64,000 nt of DNA from DAOMFB01 sp963721385 (lineage in GTDB: Bacteria; Acidobacteriota; Thermoanaerobaculia; UBA5066): contig CAVRJB010000013.1 in assembly GCA_963721385.1 (NCBI GenBank), forward strand, positions 496,001 through 560,000. Direction: 5' to 3'. The stretch's first letter is position 1. The number at the start of each line of letters is the position of its first letter. A program made the translations under genes and the position numbers. Of the stretch, positions 1-10,652 are shown one piece after another. A model generated the notes under the pieces. It worked only from the letters and a program-made list of their open reading frames with translations, was not told where the DNA came from and did not search any database.

Positions 1-142
1 CGATCAGGAGGTGCCCGCGCGAGAGAAGGCAGACGACCGCGTCCTCGACCGACGCCGCCGGGCCCCGGTAGGCCGTCCGGACCGCCGCGACGAGACGGGC
101 GACAGGCGTCAGGACGCCCGCGGGCGAGCCGGGCGCCGTCAC
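1..142 (-). CDS. MoxR-type AAA+ ATPase, N-terminal fragment
   Basis: Only the first 47 codons are inside the window; the gene continues past the left edge. The GTG start at 142 overlaps the manC stop as GTGA, the coupling style seen throughout this strand. The visible peptide ends VEDAVVCLLSRGHLLI, which matches the segment just before the Walker A loop of MoxR ATPases (family pattern GHlLLEGvPGvGKT). MoxR proteins are chaperone-like ATPases that usually work with a VWA-domain partner. The Walker motifs themselves are not visible, so the call rests on one short conserved stretch plus the coupled start. It would be the last visible gene of the pgpA-murB-manC operon. Confidence 0.55.
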   Translation of the reverse strand, partial: MTAPGSPAGVLTPVARLVAAVRTAYRGPAASVEDAVVCLLSRGHLLI

Positions 143-1230
143 TTTCGCGCCTCTTTCGCCGCCACCTCGACCCAGGCGCGGAGCTCGTCCGAAGCGCCGC
201 GCCGCGTGACGAGGAGGCCGTCCTCCGACTCGACGACGGCGACGTCCGAGAGCCCGACGACGAGAACCGGCCTGCCGGAGACGAGGACGAGGTTCGACCG
301 GGCGTCGACGAAGGAGACGTCGCCCGCTGCCGCGTTGCCGTCGGCGTTCTTCGCCCGGAACTCCCAGACCGCCTGCCAGGAGCCGAGGTCGCTCCAGCCG
401 CAGGGCGACGGAACCGTCAGGACGCGACGGGCCTTCTCCATGACCGCGACGTCGAAGGAGACGGAGGGAGAAGAAGAGAAGAGTTCTGCGAATGAGGAGA
501 GATCACCGGCCTTTCGGGCCGCATGCGCCAGGCGGGCCACCTTGAGGACGTCCGGGCAGGATCTCTCCATCTCTTCGAAGAGCAGTGAGGGCCGGAAGTG
601 GAAAATGCCGGCATTCCAGAGGTAGCGGCCCGAGGAGACGAACTCCCGTGCCCGCGCGGCTTCCGGCTTCTCCACGAAGCGCAAGACCGGAACCGCCCTG
701 CCGCTGGCCCCTTTCGAAGAAAACCCCCCGGCGTTCTCCTCGGACGTCTCCATGTAGCCGAAACCCGCCTCCGGGCGGGTCGGAGGGATGCCGAGCGTTA
801 CGATCGCGTCGGCCTTCCGCGCCGCCTCCACTGCGGTCCGAAGCGACGCCGCGAAGACGGACTCGTCGGCGATCGCCTGGTCGGACGGAAGGACGACGAG
901 AACCGCCCCGGGCGCCTCCGCCTCGACCGCGAGCGCCGAGAGCGCGATCGCCGGAGCCGTGTTGCGCCGCTCGGGCTCGAGGACGAGGCGGCTCTCCGCG
1001 ACCTCGGGCAGCTCGCGGCGGATCAGAAGCCCGTGCGATGCGCGGCCCGAGATCCAGACGTTTTCGGGGCCGGCCAGCTCCGCCGCGCGCCGGAACGTCT
1101 GCCGCAGCAGCGACTCCGGCCCCGCGAGGGGCAGGAAGGGCTTCGGCTTCGCGTCCGTCGACATCGGCCAGAGGCGCGTCCCGCTCCCTCCCGCGAGGAT
1201 CAGGGCGCAAACGTCGTTCACCGGCGCCAT
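139..1230 (-). CDS. manC: mannose-1-phosphate guanylyltransferase
   Basis: Makes GDP-mannose from mannose 1-phosphate and GTP, feeding cell-surface polysaccharide synthesis. The 363-residue protein opens with the nucleotidyltransferase signature LILAGGSGTRLWPMS (residues about 10-24), followed by KPKPFLPL, EPERRNTAPAIALSAL, VLPSDQAI and FVEKP, the usual GMP core. It lacks the C-terminal phosphomannose isomerase domain, so it is the short, single-function type. ATG at 1230 is preceded by TAGAAT six bases upstream and no Shine-Dalgarno sequence, so it may have its own leaderless promoter even though murB ends only 4 nt before it. The stop overlaps the moxR start by 4 nt. Confidence 0.93.
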   Translation of the reverse strand: MAPVNDVCALILAGGSGTRLWPMSTDAKPKPFLPLAGPESLLRQTFRRAAELAGPENVWISGRASHGLLIRRELPEVAESRLVLEPERRNTAPAIALSALAVEAEAPGAVLVVLPSDQAIADESVFAASLRTAVEAARKADAIVTLGIPPTRPEAGFGYMETSEENAGGFSSKGASGRAVPVLRFVEKPEAARAREFVSSGRYLWNAGIFHFRPSLLFEEMERSCPDVLKVARLAHAARKAGDLSSFAELFSSSPSVSFDVAVMEKARRVLTVPSPCGWSDLGSWQAVWEFRAKNADGNAAAGDVSFVDARSNLVLVSGRPVLVVGLSDVAVVESEDGLLVTRRGASDELRAWVEVAAKEARK

Positions 1231-1234
1231 CCGG

Positions 1235-2135
1235 TCATTCTACGGAAGCCGAAGGCAGAACCTCGATCTCCGGAACGAGCGTGATCGCGAAGCGCGCTTC
1301 GACGGCCGCGCGCATCTCGTCCATCAGGGCCCGGACGTCGCGAGCCGTCGCCGCCGCCGGCGTTGACGATCACGTTGGCGTGGAGCCTGGAGACCTCGGC
1401 GTCCCCGATGCGCCGCCCTTTCAGCCCGCACGCCTCGAGAAGCCGTCCAGCGAAGTCGCCCGGCGGGTTCTTGAAGATCGAGCCCGCGTTGGGCTGGGTC
1501 GGGAGGGCTGCCTTCCGCTTCGCCGTCACCTCCGCCATCCTGGCGCGGATCGCTTCCGGTTCGTCCTCCCGGAGCCGGAGCGCTGCCGAAGCGACGAGGT
1601 CCTTCGAATCGAGGAGGGCGGACCACCGGTAGGCGTGTGCGATGGCGGACGCGGGTACCTCGCGACGGACGCCCTCCCGCGAAACCAGCTCGACGGAGGA
1701 GAGGACGTCGAAGATCTCCGACCCGTACGCCCCGGCGTTGATCCGGACCGCGCCGCCGACCGACGACGGAATTCCCGAGAGGTTCTCGAGGCCCGAGAGG
1801 CCCGCGCGCTGCGTCGTGACGGCGAGCGACATGAGCGACGCACCCGCCCCGGCCGTGACCTCGGTGCCGCGGACGTCGACGTTTCGGAAGTCGCCGGCGA
1901 GGACGAACGCCACACCGGGAAATCCCTCGTCGGGAATCAGGATGTTGGACCCCTTTCCGAGTGGCAGGACCGGCCGCCCCGCGGCGGCTGCCCAGCGGAG
2001 AAGCGCCGCCAGGGCGGACGCGTCCTCGACCTCGGCGAAGAGCGCCGCGGGGCCGCCGATCTTCAGCGTCGTCCGCCCGGCGAGCGGGAAGTTCTCGCGG
2101 AGGACGAGCCGTTCGCGCCCGAGATCCGGGATCAT
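1235..2135 (-). CDS. murB: UDP-N-acetylenolpyruvoylglucosamine reductase, frameshifted near the C-terminus
   Basis: FAD-dependent reductase that makes UDP-MurNAc for peptidoglycan. From the ATG at 2135 (ATGA overlap with the pgpA stop) the protein shows TTLKIGGPA, LPLGKGSNILI, GLENLSGIPSSVGGAVRINAG and QPNAGSIFKNP, all diagnostic of MurB. Around 1349-1363, within a GCC/GGC repeat, the frame breaks after HANVIVNAGG. Deleting one base continues it as ATARDVRALMDEMRAAVEAR and on to PEIEVLP and a TGA at 1235. With that correction the gene is 299 aa, the normal length for the short MurB class, so the shift is probably a sequence error rather than a dead gene. Confidence 0.88.
1237..1242 (-). promoter_or_regulatory. 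-10-like TAGAAT, 6 nt before manC start
   Basis: On the minus strand TAGAAT ends 6 nt before the manC ATG, with no Shine-Dalgarno sequence between. It is one of a recurring TANNNT-N6-start set in this window, read as a -10 box for a leaderless mRNA. The hexamer overlaps the last codons of murB, so this would be an internal operon promoter. Confidence 0.45.
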
Positions 2136-2665
2136 CGGACGACGAGGAGGAACCCCGCGAGGAGGAGCGCGACGAGGGCGCCGCCAAGGAGGTCGTCGGC
2201 CATCACGCCGAGGCCACCGGGAAGCCCCTCGGCCTTTCCGACGAGGCCGGGTTTCACGACGTCGATCACACGGAACAGGAAGAAGGCGACGGCGACGAGG
2301 ATCCAGAAGCGGGCCGTCGAACCGCCTCGCGCAAAGGCGTAGACGGGAAGGAGGGCGATCGACTGCCCCGCGACTTCGTCGATCACGACGGCCGACGGGT
2401 CGCTCTGCCTTCGGAGGCGCGCCACCGCGCCCGCCGCCGGGATGCCGGCCGCGGAGGCTGCGAGCGCGAAGCCCGCGAGCCCGGCGAGCCCGCCGGCCCG
2501 GAACGCCGCTTCGACGAACGGAATGGCGAAGAGGCTTCCCCACGTCCCGGGCGCCACGGGAAGGAAGCCGGCCCCGAACCAGGTGGCGAGGACGCTCGCG
2601 ACCGGAGCCGCACGGGCCACCTCGCGCCACGGCACGGGTGTCGCCCCTTGAAAATCGTCCGCCAT
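2132..2665 (-). CDS. pgpA: phosphatidylglycerophosphatase A
   Basis: Inner-membrane phosphatase that removes the phosphate from phosphatidylglycerophosphate to give phosphatidylglycerol. Family motifs are GAGFLPVAPGTWGSL near the N-terminus, SDPSAVVIDEVAGQ in the middle and GGLGVMADDLLGG near the end, with several hydrophobic segments between. I chose the ATG at 2665 (177 aa); a GTG 33 nt further upstream is possible. CAAGAT lies exactly 6 nt before the ATG, close to the TANNNT-N6 arrangement of other operon heads here. First gene of the minus-strand operon pgpA-murB-manC-moxR, divergent from recA. Confidence 0.9.
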   Translation of the reverse strand: MADDFQGATPVPWREVARAAPVASVLATWFGAGFLPVAPGTWGSLFAIPFVEAAFRAGGLAGLAGFALAASAAGIPAAGAVARLRRQSDPSAVVIDEVAGQSIALLPVYAFARGGSTARFWILVAVAFFLFRVIDVVKPGLVGKAEGLPGGLGVMADDLLGGALVALLLAGFLLVVR

Positions 2666-2749
2666 TGCCCTATCTTGCTCCCGTTCCTTCCGCGTCACGC
2701 GCCCGGCGTGTCCTCTTTTTTCCCCGCCATCCTCCGCACAGCCGAAACC

Positions 2750-2755
2750 TATAAT
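2750..2755 (+). promoter_or_regulatory. recA -10 box (TATAAT)
   Basis: A perfect TATAAT lies 38 nt before the recA ATG, leaving a leader of about 30 nt that carries a Shine-Dalgarno sequence. No good -35 match and no obvious LexA box were seen in the 128-nt gap shared with pgpA. Confidence 0.55.
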
Positions 2756-2793
2756 CCGCCGTCTCTGTCGTGGACGGGAAAGAGAGGAACTCC

Positions 2794-3867
<1,074 letters not shown>

Positions 3868-3883
3868 CGGAAGGAGGGCCCGG

Positions 3884-6848
3884 CTGAGGCGCCTCGCACT
3901 TCTTCCGCTGCTCGGCTTCGCGGGCCTTGCCGACGCCGCGCCGGATGGCCGTGCCGTTCGTCGGTCCCTGGATCGTCGTCGGCCCGGGCGACCCGCGAAT
4001 CGGGGCGCTCGCGGTGGCGCCACCCGCTCGCCTGTCGCCGAACGCGCCGGGGATGCTGCTCGACGTCCCGGCCAAGACGTTCGGCGGGGAGCCGGACGTC
4101 GAGTCCGCCGCGCGTCTCGTCGCCGCCGCACGGCGCGCGGGATGGCGGTCCGGCCTCGCGGTCGACCTGCCCGACACCGAGGTGCCGAAGGAGCCCCGGG
4201 AGGCGGAGGTGGCGACGCCCGAGACACTCTACCCCGGCCTCGGCCGGCTCCTGTCCGCCGCGGTGGGCGCCGACCTCTTCGTCCTCGGCTTCCCCGACCT
4301 CGAAAAGGAGGATCTCCCGGCGCGCCGGTTTCTTCTCCGGAAGATCGCAGCGGCGATCCGCGCGGGGAACCCGACGGCGCGCATCGCTCTCGTCTTCCAC
4401 CGCGTCCCCGGCCCTGGGCTTTTCCCGCCGGTCACGCGCGACCTCCTCCGCGACGACGTCGCGGCCTACGTGGATCTGGTCGGCCTCCACGCGCCCGAGG
4501 CAGCTCCGTCTCCGGCGGAACTGCGGGCGGCGGTCGACGCGCTCGCCCCGGGCCGGCCGATCCTTCTCGTCGCGCCCGACCGCCCGGACGCCCCGTTGCT
4601 GCTCGATCTCGCGGCCCGATGCTCACCTGAGGCCATTCCTGCGGTCGCGGCACCCGTCTCCGACTCCGGCGACCACGACGGGCTCCTCCTCCGATTCGGC
4701 CGCCTTCTCGACGGGGACTTCGGCGCCGACACGCGGCCGGTGGTTGCGGTGACGCCGGCCGGGGAAGCCCTTCGGGCCTACCGCTTCGTGGCGGGAGTCG
4801 ACCTCGGCAGCGTCGTCCTCGTCCCCGGCACCGCTGGAGACGGCACGTCCTACCGGGGTCCCGTCCGCCTGACGCTCGACGCGCCCTCGTATTCGGCCTT
4901 CGAGGTCACCGAGCTCGCGACCGGCCGGACTGGGCGCTTCGAGATCCCCATCACGAAGGACGCCCCGACGCTCACCGTCTCGACGGCCGCGGGCCCGATC
5001 GCGCTGACGCTGAGGCCCCGCGAGCGGGCGCCCGCCGAAGCGCCCCGCGCCCGTGTGGAGGCGACGGCGGCGCGCGGGATCACGGCCGAGGAGATCCTCG
5101 CGCGCCACCAGGTCTGGAGAGCGGCCCGCGACACCCGCTGGAAGCGGCTGACGGCGTGGAACACCACCACGTACCGGATTCGACTCTCCTCGGTCATCGA
5201 AACCGGAGTCCTGACCATCTCCGGCAATTTCTTCTACCAGCCGGGCCAGGGTTACGACTGGGTCTGGGAGGAAGCGTTCTTCAATGGCGTGAAATGGCCG
5301 GGGAAGACCGTCCCGAAGATCCCGCTCTTCCAGCCCGAGAAGGTCTCGGAGCTTCCGCTAGAGCTGACGTTCGGCGACGCCTACCGGTACCGCCTCGAGG
5401 GCGAGGACGAGATCCGGGGGATCGCCTGCTGGCATCTCTCGTTCGTCCCGGTCGAGGGAGCCGGATCGAAGCCGATCTACGAGGGAGATGTCTACATCGC
5501 GCGCGGCGACGCCTCCGCCGTCCGGGTCCGCTCGCGGCAGACGAATCCGAAGAGGGACATCCAGGCCGTCGACGAGACGACCGATTTCGAGGAAGTCGCT
5601 GCGCCCGACGGCGGCCCGCCGATGCGCTTTCCCCTCCACGTCACCGGCCAGACGATCTTCAGGACCTTCTCGAGGACGACGGTGATCGAGCGCGACACGA
5701 CGCTCACGCGCGTCGTCCTCGATTCCCCCGGGTTCGAGGAGATGAAGCGCGCCGCGTACGCCTCGAAGGAGGCGATGGTCCGCGACACGGAAACGGGCGT
5801 CCGGTACCTGGAGAAGACGAAGGACGGCGGGCGCGTTCCGGCCGCGGGGGTCAAGAACGAGCAGCTCTTCGGCCTCGCCGGCATCTACTACGACCAATCC
5901 TATTCGTATCCCCTGCCCCTCCTCGGCGTCTACTACGTCAACCTCGACGCCGGGAAGAGCGGCGAGCAGACGCAGATCCTATTCGGAGGCATCGTCCTCG
6001 CCGGCTCTTACAACAAAGTGGGCCTCTTCGGAACGAAGCTCGAGGGGGACGTCGACGTCTTCGGCATCGCGATCCGGGGAACGGACACGCTCTGGGTGGA
6101 CGGCGTCAAGGTCGCTTCGGAGGAGGTGAAGAAGCGCCAGTTCGGCGCCCAGTTCAACCTCGCCTATCCGATCCTCCCGCGCACGAAGCTGACGGCGACG
6201 TTCGGCGTCGAGCACGACGACTACGCTCCGGCTGCGGACACGGACCCTGCCTTCGTCATCCCGTCGAACAACTGGCTCGGAAAGTTCGAGCTGCGGCTGG
6301 CCTGGGACATGGCAGGTTACGCGCTCATGGGCCGGTACGCCTGGAACCGTCGCTCCGCCTGGGCGCCGTGGGGGTACCCCGGGAACCCCGACTACGATCC
6401 GTCGAAGGCCGACTTCCGGACGTGGAACGTCATCGCGGCGAAGGACTTCTCGCTCCCCAGGTTTCAGGAGATCCAGCTCTCGGCCGCGGGAGTCGGGGCG
6501 CAGAACGCCGACCGCTTCTCGAAGGTCACCTTCGGATACTGGAGCGACAATCCGATCATCGGCTTTTCGTCCTCGACCCTCCGGGCCGAGTCCGCGGCCA
6601 TCGTCCGCGCCTCGTACGGCTTCGTGGTGGGCAGCACCTTTCGGCTCATGGGGGAGTACGACCAGGCGTTCGTCTGGGACGCCGCCGCCGGGTTCAGCGG
6701 CGCGAGCTTCGGGGGCGCCGGGATCCGGGGCATGCTCCCCGGCCCCTGGGCGACCCTCATCCAGGTCACCGCCGGCGCGCCCGTGGTTGGCCGCAGCCGT
6801 GGGGAGAAGGGCTTCCTCGTCAGCCTAGGAATCCTGAAGATCTTCTGA
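3884..6848 (+). CDS. large outer-membrane beta-barrel protein of unknown function, frameshifted at its signal peptide
   Basis: The body is open from 3927 to 6848. The C-terminus, residues about 600-973, is rich in alternating aromatic/glycine strands and ends in LKIF, a typical barrel-assembly C-terminal Phe. The first ~250 residues look like an alpha/beta (TIM-like) domain, followed by beta-rich segments around 400-600. An exported barrel needs a signal peptide. One is encoded at 3884-3940 in another frame (MRRLALLPLLGFAGLADA from a CTG start), 6 nt after a strong GGAAGGAGG. Removing one G near 3943 joins it to the main frame, giving 987 aa. The alternative is an unexported protein from ATG 3945. 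I do not recognise a named family. Confidence 0.7.
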
Positions 6849-6857
6849 CCCGGCTCC

Positions 6858-8345
6858 TCAGCGGAGGAGCATGCAGTGGAGGCCCCCCGCGCCGAAGGGA
6901 ATCAGCGGCACCGGCCGGACGCGGATCCCCTGCGCCTCGACGAGCCGGCGCTGTTCGTCGAAGGAGGCGTTCGCGGCGGCAAGGCTCCTGTCCCATTCCT
7001 TCCAGACGCGCTCGAGCGCCGCGTCGACGGCCCGCCCGTCCTTCTCTTTGCGCGTCTTCCGCCAGTGGAGGACCTTCTCGGTCAGGTCGTCCATCGCCTC
7101 CTGCAGCCTGAAGAGCGGAATCCGGGAGCCCGGCCCGGACGCGAGGTGGTCCGGGTAGCGGCCGAGGAGGAGCCAGGCCTGCCCCGTCGCCGGGTCGACG
7201 TACGGAGTGGCGTTCGCCGGACCCCGCACCGGGTGGTCGGCGAACGGGAGCCTCACGACGGTGTAGCCGCGCCGCGCCATCTGCGTGGCGACCAGATCGT
7301 ATTCCGTCTGCGCGCGTTCGACGAGGACCCCCGGCAGGCGCCGGTGGGTGACGGCGTCGACCGGTTCGTCCGCGTACGTCGGCACGAACGCGACCGCGCC
7401 GTTCTTTCCCCTCATGATCGAGACGACCATGTCGGCGTGGAACAGCTCCTCGGACGCGAGTTCCGGCCTCTCCAGCGCCTCCTCCCCGGCAATCAGGACC
7501 TCGACGCCGAAGAAGGCCGTCCGGAAGGCCGCCCGCGCCTCCTCGATCCCCTCTCTCGACACCGGCTTGCCCGTCAGGTCTTCGCCGTGGCGGCGCTCGA
7601 GATACCGGAGGACCCGGTGCCGCCCGACGAGAAGGGCGACCCGGCCCTCCGGCGTCCAGACGAGGGCGACGTCGCCGCCTTCCGTGTTGACGCGCCGGAC
7701 GCCGAGCCCCGCGAGCCGCACGAGCCGGAAGCTCTCCGGATAGAGCCCGACGAGCCGTTCGACGGCGTCCGCGTACAGCGGGTCGACGTCCCGGCCCAGT
7801 CCGAGCACCAGCCGCCCTTTCGCGTCGGCGCCGAGAATCTCGGAGAGATCCCGCGGAAACGGGACCGGCAGCGCCACCTGAAAGAACCGGACGCGTCCGG
7901 CGATCTCCTCGTCGCTCCAGCCCGCTCGGTGCCGGAGATACCAGCGAAAGTCCTCTTCTTCGTGGCCGGACGCCTCCGGGCACTTCCGGGGATCGGGAAC
8001 GGCGACGAAGATCCGCGCGCGCGCCGGGAGAGACTCGAGCAACCTCCCCTGGTCGACCTCGACGTTGATGGCGTTGAGCTCCTGCCGCAGCCGGACGGCG
8101 CGCGGGTCGGAGGAGCCGCGCCCCGGACCGACGCCCGGAACGGCGACGATCTCGCTCCGCTGCGGCTGGAGCCCGAGCACCACGCGCTCGAGCGGCCGTT
8201 CCGACTCCGGCCGAAGTTCGAAATCTTCGCCCGGCACCGCAAGCGGGCGGAACGGCGGAGCCGGCGGGCCTCCCCCGAGAGCTCCCGCGGACAGAGCGAC
8301 GACGCCGATCAGGCCGAGGACGCCGCGCGGCCTCAACCCGCCCAC
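6858..8345 (-). CDS. secreted guanidino-modifying-enzyme-like protein (agmatine/peptidyl-arginine deiminase fold)
   Basis: 495 aa with an N-terminal signal peptide (GVLGLIGVVALSAGALG, residues about 8-24), so probably periplasmic or exported. Three sites in order match the catalytic layout of the guanidino-group-modifying superfamily (agmatine deiminase, peptidyl-arginine deiminase, amidinotransferase): NTEGGDV (220-226) followed by GRVALLVGRHRVLRY, an HADM site (His303), and C-terminal GAGGLHCM with Cys491 in the position of the nucleophile. The rest of the sequence is unfamiliar and longer than classical agmatine deiminases, so substrate and reaction are unknown. Start taken at GTG 8345; a TTG three codons later is equally possible. 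It ends 9 nt from the convergent outer-membrane protein gene and diverges from the small secreted protein at 8441. Confidence 0.6.
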   Translation of the reverse strand: MGGLRPRGVLGLIGVVALSAGALGGGPPAPPFRPLAVPGEDFELRPESERPLERVVLGLQPQRSEIVAVPGVGPGRGSSDPRAVRLRQELNAINVEVDQGRLLESLPARARIFVAVPDPRKCPEASGHEEEDFRWYLRHRAGWSDEEIAGRVRFFQVALPVPFPRDLSEILGADAKGRLVLGLGRDVDPLYADAVERLVGLYPESFRLVRLAGLGVRRVNTEGGDVALVWTPEGRVALLVGRHRVLRYLERRHGEDLTGKPVSREGIEEARAAFRTAFFGVEVLIAGEEALERPELASEELFHADMVVSIMRGKNGAVAFVPTYADEPVDAVTHRRLPGVLVERAQTEYDLVATQMARRGYTVVRLPFADHPVRGPANATPYVDPATGQAWLLLGRYPDHLASGPGSRIPLFRLQEAMDDLTEKVLHWRKTRKEKDGRAVDAALERVWKEWDRSLAAANASFDEQRRLVEAQGIRVRPVPLIPFGAGGLHCMLLR

Positions 8346-8440
8346 ACTTTCCGCAGGAACATCGCTCCATTGTGGCGAGTCGGTCCCGCCGGTTCAATCG
8401 GCGAGCGGATTTTGGGCGGCTCTGAATACAATGGCCCGAG

Positions 8441-9058
8441 ATGAACGGCACCCTGCTTTCGCTCGCCTTCCTGTTCGCCGTGCCCGTCCCGGCCGCGCCG
8501 CCCGCGGCCTGGCCCCTGTCGGCCGAGCTGATGATCGCGGCCGACGCGGCGTCGTACGCGCCGCCCGACTTCAAGCGTCAGCTCGCCAAGCATCGCGCGC
8601 GCCTGATGGCGGGCGTGAAGGACGCCGCGGCCGCGGACCGCGGGACCCGCGACGTCGCCGCCCGGCGGGCCGCGGCGGCGCGGGGCGCCCGGGAGATCGC
8701 CCAGGCGATCCGCCGGCACGCCTCCTTCGCCGACGTCGCCTACGAAGCCGGCGGCATCGTCCACGAGATCGCCGCGGCCGCCTGGACGTCGGCCGGAGGC
8801 TTCCCCGCGGCCGATGCCACCGCGGCGCCGAAGACCGGCCGCTTCCTCGGCTATGCCGCCTCGCCGTTCTCCGATCCGGAGATCCTCGCCGCGAGCCTCG
8901 CGCCCTCGAAGGGGGCGCCGGCCTCGCGGGCTTACGACGACGCCGTCACCGTCTCGACACGCCTCCTCGCCTGGATCTGGAAGACCGCGGGAGGGGACGC
9001 CTCGGCCGCCTCGAAGCATCCGGACACGTCGGGTCCGTATCCCCTCCGGGGCGACTGA
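8441..9058 (+). CDS. secreted protein of unknown function
   Basis: 205 aa. It begins with a clear signal peptide (LLSLAFLFAVPVPAAPPAA, about residues 5-23). The mature part is Ala/Arg-rich and mostly helical in character, with a run of charged residues (KHRARLMAGVKDAAAADRG) and a hydrophobic GGIVHEIAAAAW segment. I recognise no family. TACAAT lies 8 nt before the ATG with no Shine-Dalgarno sequence, in line with other near-leaderless starts here. It sits 46 nt upstream of purH on the same strand but has no obvious functional link to it. Confidence 0.6.
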   Translation: MNGTLLSLAFLFAVPVPAAPPAAWPLSAELMIAADAASYAPPDFKRQLAKHRARLMAGVKDAAAADRGTRDVAARRAAAARGAREIAQAIRRHASFADVAYEAGGIVHEIAAAAWTSAGGFPAADATAAPKTGRFLGYAASPFSDPEILAASLAPSKGAPASRAYDDAVTVSTRLLAWIWKTAGGDASAASKHPDTSGPYPLRGD

Positions 9059-9104
9059 GGTCGGCCGCGGCGCCCCCTGCCCGAACCCGTAGAATCCGCC
9101 CGCT

Positions 9105-10652
9105 GTGAATACCCCACGCCGCGCCCTTCTCTCCGTCTCCGACCGGACCGGCCTCGTCGACTTCGCTCGTACGCTCGTCTCGCTCGGATTCGAAGTCCTC
9201 TCGACCGGCGGGACCGCCGCGCACCTCTCGGAGGCCGGGATCCCCGTCACGGCCGTCACCGACGTCACCGGGTTCCCCGAGGTCTTCGGGGGCCGGGTGA
9301 AGACGCTCCACCCGAAGCTCTTCGGCGGAATCCTCTTCGACCGGGGAAACGTCCGCGACGTCTTCGAAGCCGGCGCGAACGCCGTCCTGCCGATCGACGT
9401 CGTCGCCGTCAACCTCTATCCCTTCGAATCGACCGTGGCCTCGGGGAAGGCGACCTTTTCCGAGTCCATCGAGAAGATCGACGTGGGCGGGCCGTCCCTT
9501 CTCCGCGCCGCCGCGAAAAACCACGCGCATGTGGCGGTCGTCTGCGACCCCGCCGACTATCCGGCCGTCGCCGAAGAAATGAAGATCTCGGGCGGAAGGG
9601 TGTCCGACGCGACGCGCCGGGCCCTCGCCGCGAAGGTCTTCCGCCGGACCGCGGCCTACGACGCCGCCATCGCCCGCTGGTTCACCCGCGAGACCGGTGG
9701 CGAGCCCTTTCCCGACCGCGTCACGCCGACGTTTGCGCTCGGCGCAACGCTCCGGTACGGGGAGAACCCCCACCAGCGCGGGGCCCTTTACGTCGATCCT
9801 TCGGCCCCGAAAGCGGCCCTCGCGAAGGCCCGGGTGCTGCAGGGGAAGGAGCTCTCGTACAACAACTACCTCGACGCGGACGCCGCGCTCTTCGCGGCCC
9901 GCGCGCTCGGACCGAAGGCCCTCTCGATCATCAAGCACCGGATTCCCTCGGGCCTTGCCGAGGCACCCCGGATGGCCGAGGCCTTCGGAAAGGCCTGGGA
10001 GTCCGACCCGGTCGCCGGCTTCGGAGGAGTCGTCGCCTGGACCGGGACGCTCGATGCCGAGGCGGCTGTCGCGCTGACGGCCAAGTTCCTCGAGGTCGTC
10101 GTTGCCCACGAGGTGACCGAGGACGCGAAGCCCGTCCTCGCGAAGAAGCCGAACCTCCGCGTCCTGACGGTCGCGCCCGACGAGGCGCCGCGGCTCCGCC
10201 TCGAGGTGCGCGGCGTGGACGGCGGCCTGCTCGTCGAGGAGGGCGACCTTTCGCCCGACGACCCGGCCGCCTGGAAGGTCGTCACGAAGCGCGCTCCCTC
10301 GGACGCCGAGCGGGCCGCGCTCCGCTTCGCGTGGCGCGCCGTCCGCGGCGTCGTTTCGAACGCCATCGTCGTGGCCGGCGCGTCGGCCACCTACGGCATC
10401 GGCGGCGGGCGGACGAGCCGCGTCGACGCCTGCAGGGACGCGGTCGCGAAGGCCGGCGCGCGCTCCCGCGGCGCCGCCGCGGCGTCTGACGCGTTTTTCC
10501 CCTTCCCCGACGGGCTCGAGGTCCTGGCCGAAGCCGGAGTCACGGCCGTGGCGCAGCCCGGCGGCTCCGTCCGCGACGCCGAGGTCATCGCGGCCGCCGA
10601 CGCCGCGGGGATCGCCATGGTCTTCACCGGGACGCGGCACTTCCGCCATTGA
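9105..10652 (+). CDS. purH: bifunctional AICAR transformylase / IMP cyclohydrolase
   Basis: Catalyses the last two steps of IMP synthesis. The N-terminal cyclohydrolase domain shows LLSVSDRTGLVDFA, LSTGGTAAHL, FGGRVKTLHPKLFGGIL and IDVGGPSLLRAAAKNHAHV. The transformylase domain shows RYGENPHQ, LSYNNYLDADAA and C-terminal AVAQPGGSVRDAEVI with FTGTRHFRH at the very end. Length 515 aa is standard. The catalytic Lys-His pair is present (KH at about 277-278), but the usual NPCG after it reads IPSG, and GIGaGQ reads GIGGGR, so this is a divergent transformylase site. GTG start at 9105 with TAGAAT 9 nt upstream; the TTGA overlap couples it to lolA. Confidence 0.95.
   Translation: MNTPRRALLSVSDRTGLVDFARTLVSLGFEVLSTGGTAAHLSEAGIPVTAVTDVTGFPEVFGGRVKTLHPKLFGGILFDRGNVRDVFEAGANAVLPIDVVAVNLYPFESTVASGKATFSESIEKIDVGGPSLLRAAAKNHAHVAVVCDPADYPAVAEEMKISGGRVSDATRRALAAKVFRRTAAYDAAIARWFTRETGGEPFPDRVTPTFALGATLRYGENPHQRGALYVDPSAPKAALAKARVLQGKELSYNNYLDADAALFAARALGPKALSIIKHRIPSGLAEAPRMAEAFGKAWESDPVAGFGGVVAWTGTLDAEAAVALTAKFLEVVVAHEVTEDAKPVLAKKPNLRVLTVAPDEAPRLRLEVRGVDGGLLVEEGDLSPDDPAAWKVVTKRAPSDAERAALRFAWRAVRGVVSNAIVVAGASATYGIGGGRTSRVDACRDAVAKAGARSRGAAAASDAFFPFPDGLEVLAEAGVTAVAQPGGSVRDAEVIAAADAAGIAMVFTGTRHFRH

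Noticed and set aside
11..625. 204-aa plus-strand frame over manC
   Set aside because: Arg-rich, motif-free, antisense to a confidently assigned gene.
1349..1363. GCC/GGC trinucleotide repeat as a phase-variation tract in murB
   Set aside because: Too short for slipped-strand switching, the change is one base rather than a repeat unit, and other genes show the same kind of indel.
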